Shown here one piece after another: positions 22,101 through 28,100 of a DNA stretch of 36,691 bases (positions are counted from its first letter, which is position 1; every line of letters begins with the position of its first letter). The position numbers and the translations under genes were made by a program. Source of the DNA: Heterotrichella gracilis (lineage: Eukaryota; Sar; Xanthophyceae; Tribonematales; Xanthonemataceae); NCBI GenBank assembly GCA_032358255.1, contig JAULBX010027484.1, forward strand, positions 1 through 36,691. Direction: 5' to 3'. A model generated the notes under the pieces. The model worked only from the letters and a program-made list of their open reading frames with translations. It was not told the DNA's origin and searched no databases.

Positions 22101-25100
22101 TTCATCTGCCTATCAGTCCATTGACAGGGTAATGTGCAACCTGACACACCCCGCACAAGGCGTAGTGCAGGTATTGAAAATAATACCAATCATTTATCAA
22201 CGTGATTTCCTTGTGGGGCCAAGCCTACAACAGCATTAATAAGTCAAACTTTGCCAAGCGAGTGACTCACTTGCCGTTGACGCATATTGTGGTTTTAAGC
22301 ACAATCAGAGGCACGCCATGCTGGTGTACCAGGAACTCCCTCAACCCAGGCGGGCTTTAGACATGGCCCAACCAGCCAACCAGCGCAATATGCACAACGG
22401 AAAAGTTAAATATGTGGCTGACACAGACACCACCAGGAACAAGGCCACGTGCTTTTGTGAAAGACACTTCGAGCAGATAAATACTCTCCGTAACACATAT
22501 TCAAAAACATGTAGCCAAACCATGGGGCTTTGAGTGGGTACGGCCGTTTGTATACAGACTGACAACTAGGATAAAAGAGACAAAATCATTTGAACAGACA
22601 CTGACCAATGTACACCTTCTATATTCATTTCCTCGTGCTCGCGAGTTGCGAAGGGATGGCGTTGATCTCAACTTCTAACGCCAGCGTTTTGTCGCGATTG
22701 CGTGTCGTGCCGTTGGTCAACCTAGCTGCCCACAGAGGCATGTAAGCCATTGTAGGCTTAGTCAACGTTGTGTTGGATGCTCTCATCGTTACGTTTTCAA
22801 GCCTGCCTTAAGTAGCCTTCACACGGTGCCCATTGGGGGAGTTTAGCTGGTGGTATGAAGAGAGTGTGGTCAAATGCCAGAGAAATAAAAGGGCTTGCAT
22901 TATCGATATAGATATATCCGCCGAAACAGCACCCCAGGCACTCCATCCCAGACCAAGTGTGAACATTTCAAAGGTCTCCTGTCTCGGTGAGTTTCGATCC
23001 TTGTGAGGGTGCTGAGAGAGCCTGGCCCTTCATACAGTGCCCATTTGTGGGTGCCCTGTTTACTTGAAGTATTGGGATCCTTGATCAAAAGTCAATACAA
23101 TAAAAACATGGTCGTCCTGACTCGTGTCAAAACCATCAAGGCTATTATATGCTCTCCTTAACAATATATGTACACAACACACTTTGAGTGAAGTGCTAAA
23201 AGTAGGAGGCACCATTATTGACAACTGGAGGCTTCTTTATTGGGGACAAAGATACACCTTCCATCAGTCATATTCAATTAAGTGCCTCCAACAGTCTTGC
23301 AAGCCCGGGTTGGCTCCCTGAATGTGACTGTCAAATAAAATCTTGTAGATCTCGTAATGTGTTATCCTCAGATTAAAGCAAACTGCAGGCACACATCACG
23401 GCTCATGTAGGGTACCCACCTTTGCATGGTTGAAGGAGTATTGAATAGGGAGGCAATAATAACTCTGCTTGGATGCACTTTTGTATTGACAGCCTGCATA
23501 GTTAACTTTATTTACGGACACAATTTCCAGACAAATGCTTTGTGTTGTCCAGACCAGATCCCAATGACTTTAAAAAATGCATTTAAATGGCTTGACAGCA
23601 ATTGTATAAGTCGTCCTTTCAGAGCAAGGTTTCTACATTGCTATTTATTGTTACTGTACGCCCAAGGTATCGCCTTGTTTGTGGGTCAATGGTTGCTTAT
23701 ATGTTCAAAGTCGTTGTTCTTTTGGTGATGGAACCGTTGGCCAGTACTGTGGTACCAAAACTAACATCCTTTTGACAGTAGCGACTCGACAGTGAGCTGT
23801 ATAACGTTGTTGAATTGGGCAGGAGGTTGTAGAAAACCTTGCGTAGTTAGTAGCATGCTCACTTCGAAATTCTGGACGCTGAGCTGTCACACCATTTCAA
23901 TTGTATAGGTCCAGCATCTGCATCGCTGCCTTTATGCCACCTTGACCCTACGTAAACAAATTTAGCCATGCCGGCCTCACATAAAAGACGTGCGACTGCC
24001 GTAAAGAAGTCCAGGTATATCATGCAATGCGCATCAAGACAATTTATAAGCCTAAACCTAAGCCTCAGAGGGCCATATGGAAAGTGCCGTGATGGTAATA
24101 TGCGGCCTCCCAGAATTAGGTGGTGGACACTTTTGCATGTGTTGTCGTTTCATAGACAGGTGCTGTGATTTGTACTAAGAACGTATATATTGCAGTATTT
24201 CTAGCAATGTCCAACACCCAACTGACAATGAGCCACCCGCAGCATGACCACGCAAAACCCTTGACAACAGACACCGTCAACTTACGCACCCATGTTCAAC
24301 AATTGCGCGCTCAGCTGGCTGACTTCACAAAGGGGCAAGAACGACTGATGTTGACTGTCGAGAGACTGCTCAAGAAGCGACCACATCTAAAACAGAAGGT
24401 GAATTCCGTAAATAACAGGCAAAATAAAATAGCTGCAGCCTTAATTACAGCTTAACTAAGGCTGGGAATGTCCTTCATTTGGATTGGGAAGGCTTTTAGT
24501 GCAGTGGTGCTGACAACCCTTTTTATAAGGGGCTGACAGCTGGGCTTTAAGGCACCCTTATAAGCACCTGAGTTTGAGTTAAATCTTGGGTTGAGTCAAA
24601 CAAAGGATCCTGAGGGTGGCAATTGTTTTCATTCTGACAGGATACCAATTAAATCGTATTCTTTCAACGACTACAATGTGAATTCATGCAGTTCACAGTG
24701 TATTCATGCAGTTCTTACACAGCCTTATTCACCACTTCACTTTCACTCACTCAGGCTCAGCCACCCACCCCCTTGATTCAGCCCTTCATTCAATCCTTCA
24801 AACTGGAAAAGAAATACATTTTCATTTTTCATGCTCACCACCCATGGTCAGCTTTCGGTTAATTCAATCCTACACCTACGGGAAAGCGTTGCCTGTTTCC
24901 TTTCTGTGCATTCCAAACCTCTTGCTCTTGGGCCTGTTCAGCCCCCTACAATCGATGCTTTCCTAACATGGCATTTTTTTGTTTTATGTTTTCAATTGCT
25001 AGGGTCGTATCAGTGGTGATGATGCTTCCGGAAACATCCTATATTATTAAAAACAGACTGTCAGTCACGTAACTCGGGCGATTAATAATATCGTTTCATT

Positions 25101-28100
25101 ATTTCTTTAGTTCTAAAAACAAGATAGCGTACATATCACTGCTACCACTGCATTGTACAAGTACATAGAGAAAGCAAGCTTGCATCCAGCTGTTGCTTCG
25201 GCAGAGAACGTGGTGTGTGTCGTCGGGTGTTAAAAATCGAGGTGGGCGACGCATCTGGTGGGCCCAAGATGCACAGACAGTCCGCAGACGTCGTAAAACT
25301 GCACGGGTTTGCAACAGGCAGGTCGTATTGCGGAATATGCATCATGTACGAAAAGATATTGCAAGGGTGCAGAGCGGACGGTGCCAGCTGCTGGATGCGA
25401 ATGCATCTGACATTTTTGACTTTTCAGAGTTCGCATGCATATGCACGGGCATATGCAGCTTCATTGTTGGTCTTGAAAGAAAGTCGTCGGGTTATACAGC
25501 TTGTTATGTTATATTTTGACTTGGGGAGTGGCCAACGGCGAGCACTTCTGGCAAGTTGCGGCACTCTGAGCGGAACAACAGGATGCACTCCAGTGGGCGC
25601 TCTGAAGAAGGCACGTTGCCGGCTATTGCGAAAAACGATCAGCCCTTGAGGCACGAACCCTAAACCCACTTCCTAAAACGTTTGACCAAGCCTTGAGGCA
25701 CCGTTGAACTTTGTGATTATCTGGCTTCATGCTTGACATACTAGCGCTATAGGGTACACTGTAGATCGAGGTAAGTAAAGAAGATATAACCAATGCCAAG
25801 TATACCAAAGCGTGAACACAGCAACTACGGTACATTTAAAAGTAGACTGCATAACGGTCAGGAAACCCTTGCCATTGGTATTGGAGCAAATGAGGCTATA
25901 GGCAGCTCGAGAGGGGTAGCCTGCTGGGTAAGAGGGGGTAACACTTGCAGAAACACCTTCAAGGAGAGTATATTGGGCACTTGGGTGAGGTTGGCAGGAG
26001 TACACACAGGTCCAGTAGTGGTGGTGCTTCTCCTGAAAAAATATATATTCAGCTATTTTATTTGTATTTCAGCACGCCTTTGTGGGTCACCCTGTGCAAT
26101 CTGTACATGGATGATTTACAAGTGATGTGCCCAACACCATTTGGAATCAAGCTATAGCACTATAATCTTGCCAGCAGCATTAGTCGCGGGTTGCCCACTA
26201 GTACAAAATAACAACGCAAAGACCGCAGTCGCTCGTTACCAGTTCGTAAGTACAACTTGGCTCGCAGTCCCTATTTCCGTTACGATCGATGGTTGCGGCC
26301 ACGCGATTGAGTAGTCCGCGATTGTGGTTCAAAGTCAGTGGCGATTGCCGGGGATCGGGAATAACCTAACGGCAAACGGGTTTTTGACACAAAAAACCAT
26401 CCCGTGTCCGATGAATTGAATGAAGTGAAGGCACATCGCATGGTCCTTGCCCCCCCCTCCCCCCGAAATTGCTGAGAGTTCCACCACTTATATTGCATGC
26501 TGGGGACTGATATTTTTGCGGATTATATCTTACATTGATGCAAAATGTAAACAGACAGGGATGAATTTTAGACTCTTTGGGAGGTTCTGGATTTGTGTTT
26601 TCTGTTGGTATGCAACCTTTTTGACCTCGCCACTGTACTTTGGCCATTTTCTGCGGTGCATTGTAAGCAATATTGCAACATGGGTGCCCACGTATTTAAG
26701 TATGGTATTGCAGACCGGTTATGTACGTTCATCTATTCAGTGGCTTCACCCATTGAACTGAACCAACCCTGTTTTACAGGATTGGTCACCAACACCGTGT
26801 GCACATTTGCAGACACATTTTTGCGACAAGCATGCTCCTGTGACATCCAAGTCTTGCACCAAATCTAACTGAGCCTCTGGCGTGCCACAGGGGGCATATC
26901 TGCAGCCTTCTGGAAGCTACACATCTAATGTGGACACCAAGATGTATCAGACTTGGGACAGGCAACTTGAATATGTCATGCAACAAGGAAAGGAAAGTGA
27001 TTTGCTGATATCTGACATGAGTCTGAAGCTGGATGCTACAACTACACAGCTGCAAGAAACATGTACAGGATTCAGGATTAAGGCCAACCTGGAACACGTC
27101 GTCAAATCCACCCTATGTCTGATGAATGGTAACAGATTTCAGGTACATTACATCCTATTACCATAATTCTGAAAAACTCTGTAGCTGATGTCGAAGCAAG
27201 GGGTCGCAGATTCGAATCCGAAGGGTAGCGATATTTTTCGAATTTCCCTGAACTTTGCGACGGGATAAAATGGGGAGCACGAAAGTGCGGTAAGCGGCAC
27301 GACTGGTTGGCCACCATCTACCACACTGGAAACAGTGGCAGTTAAGCCTTGGCTCTAGGACTGGGGTGAGGCATACCCAGACATGCTAACCTGGCTTCAA
27401 AGCTGGAAAGCAATTACTTACTTACTTACTTACTTACTGTAGCTGATGTCTATGTCGGAAACTCGCCATGAACCCATCTAAAGATATTACCTTTACTATT
27501 CCTGAAAGGTTCAGCCTACAACTTCTGACATAGTTGACATAGCTGTGGGAATATAAACCTCGATGGACCCATATAGGGCATAGTACAAGTGATGTCATTG
27601 AACTACAATACAGAAACCAGTCTGTTTCCTGTGTGGATATCCGTCTTTTTCTGGATGCGAGTTGCACGGCATGATGTGCTACAGTACCGTTTGCTCGTAC
27701 CTGACCGCGTGGCACTTGTTTGAACACTTTAAAGTAAAACATTATCACTAAATTAGGGGCAGATGGCCGCATGCGTAGCTTCTGTTCTGGTCAGAGCACT
27801 CTGCCAGGAGCACTCTACTTTACACATAGGTGCATCTGTGTGCAAACAACGGGTTTTACATACATGTATATACCATTTATGAGTACAGTGGTTATAAAAG
27901 TCTCAGCCTTGAAATATTTACTGAACCCAAGCCCATTGTTTATCAGCTAGCTGTGGTCCAAACTATGGATAAATACACACATAAGCATGTCTGCATGCCG
28001 TGCCCTCCTGTCATGAAACTGTGGGTACTGTTTCACAATGTTCTAGCATCAATGTTGCGCACATCAGCATCAACCTGGCTATAGGTATTAGGCAACATGC

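Noticed and set aside
25203..25436. Extra CCDC40 exon between exons 12 and 13
   Set aside because: The phase fits and the peptide is weakly coiled-coil-like, but exon 12 joins 26891 in phase with the same residue spacing as the animal protein, and no convincing donor ends the candidate.
27193..27230. A tRNA gene at the B-box-like sequence
   Set aside because: No A box, anticodon arm or acceptor stem can be folded; the sequence is the head of a SINE.
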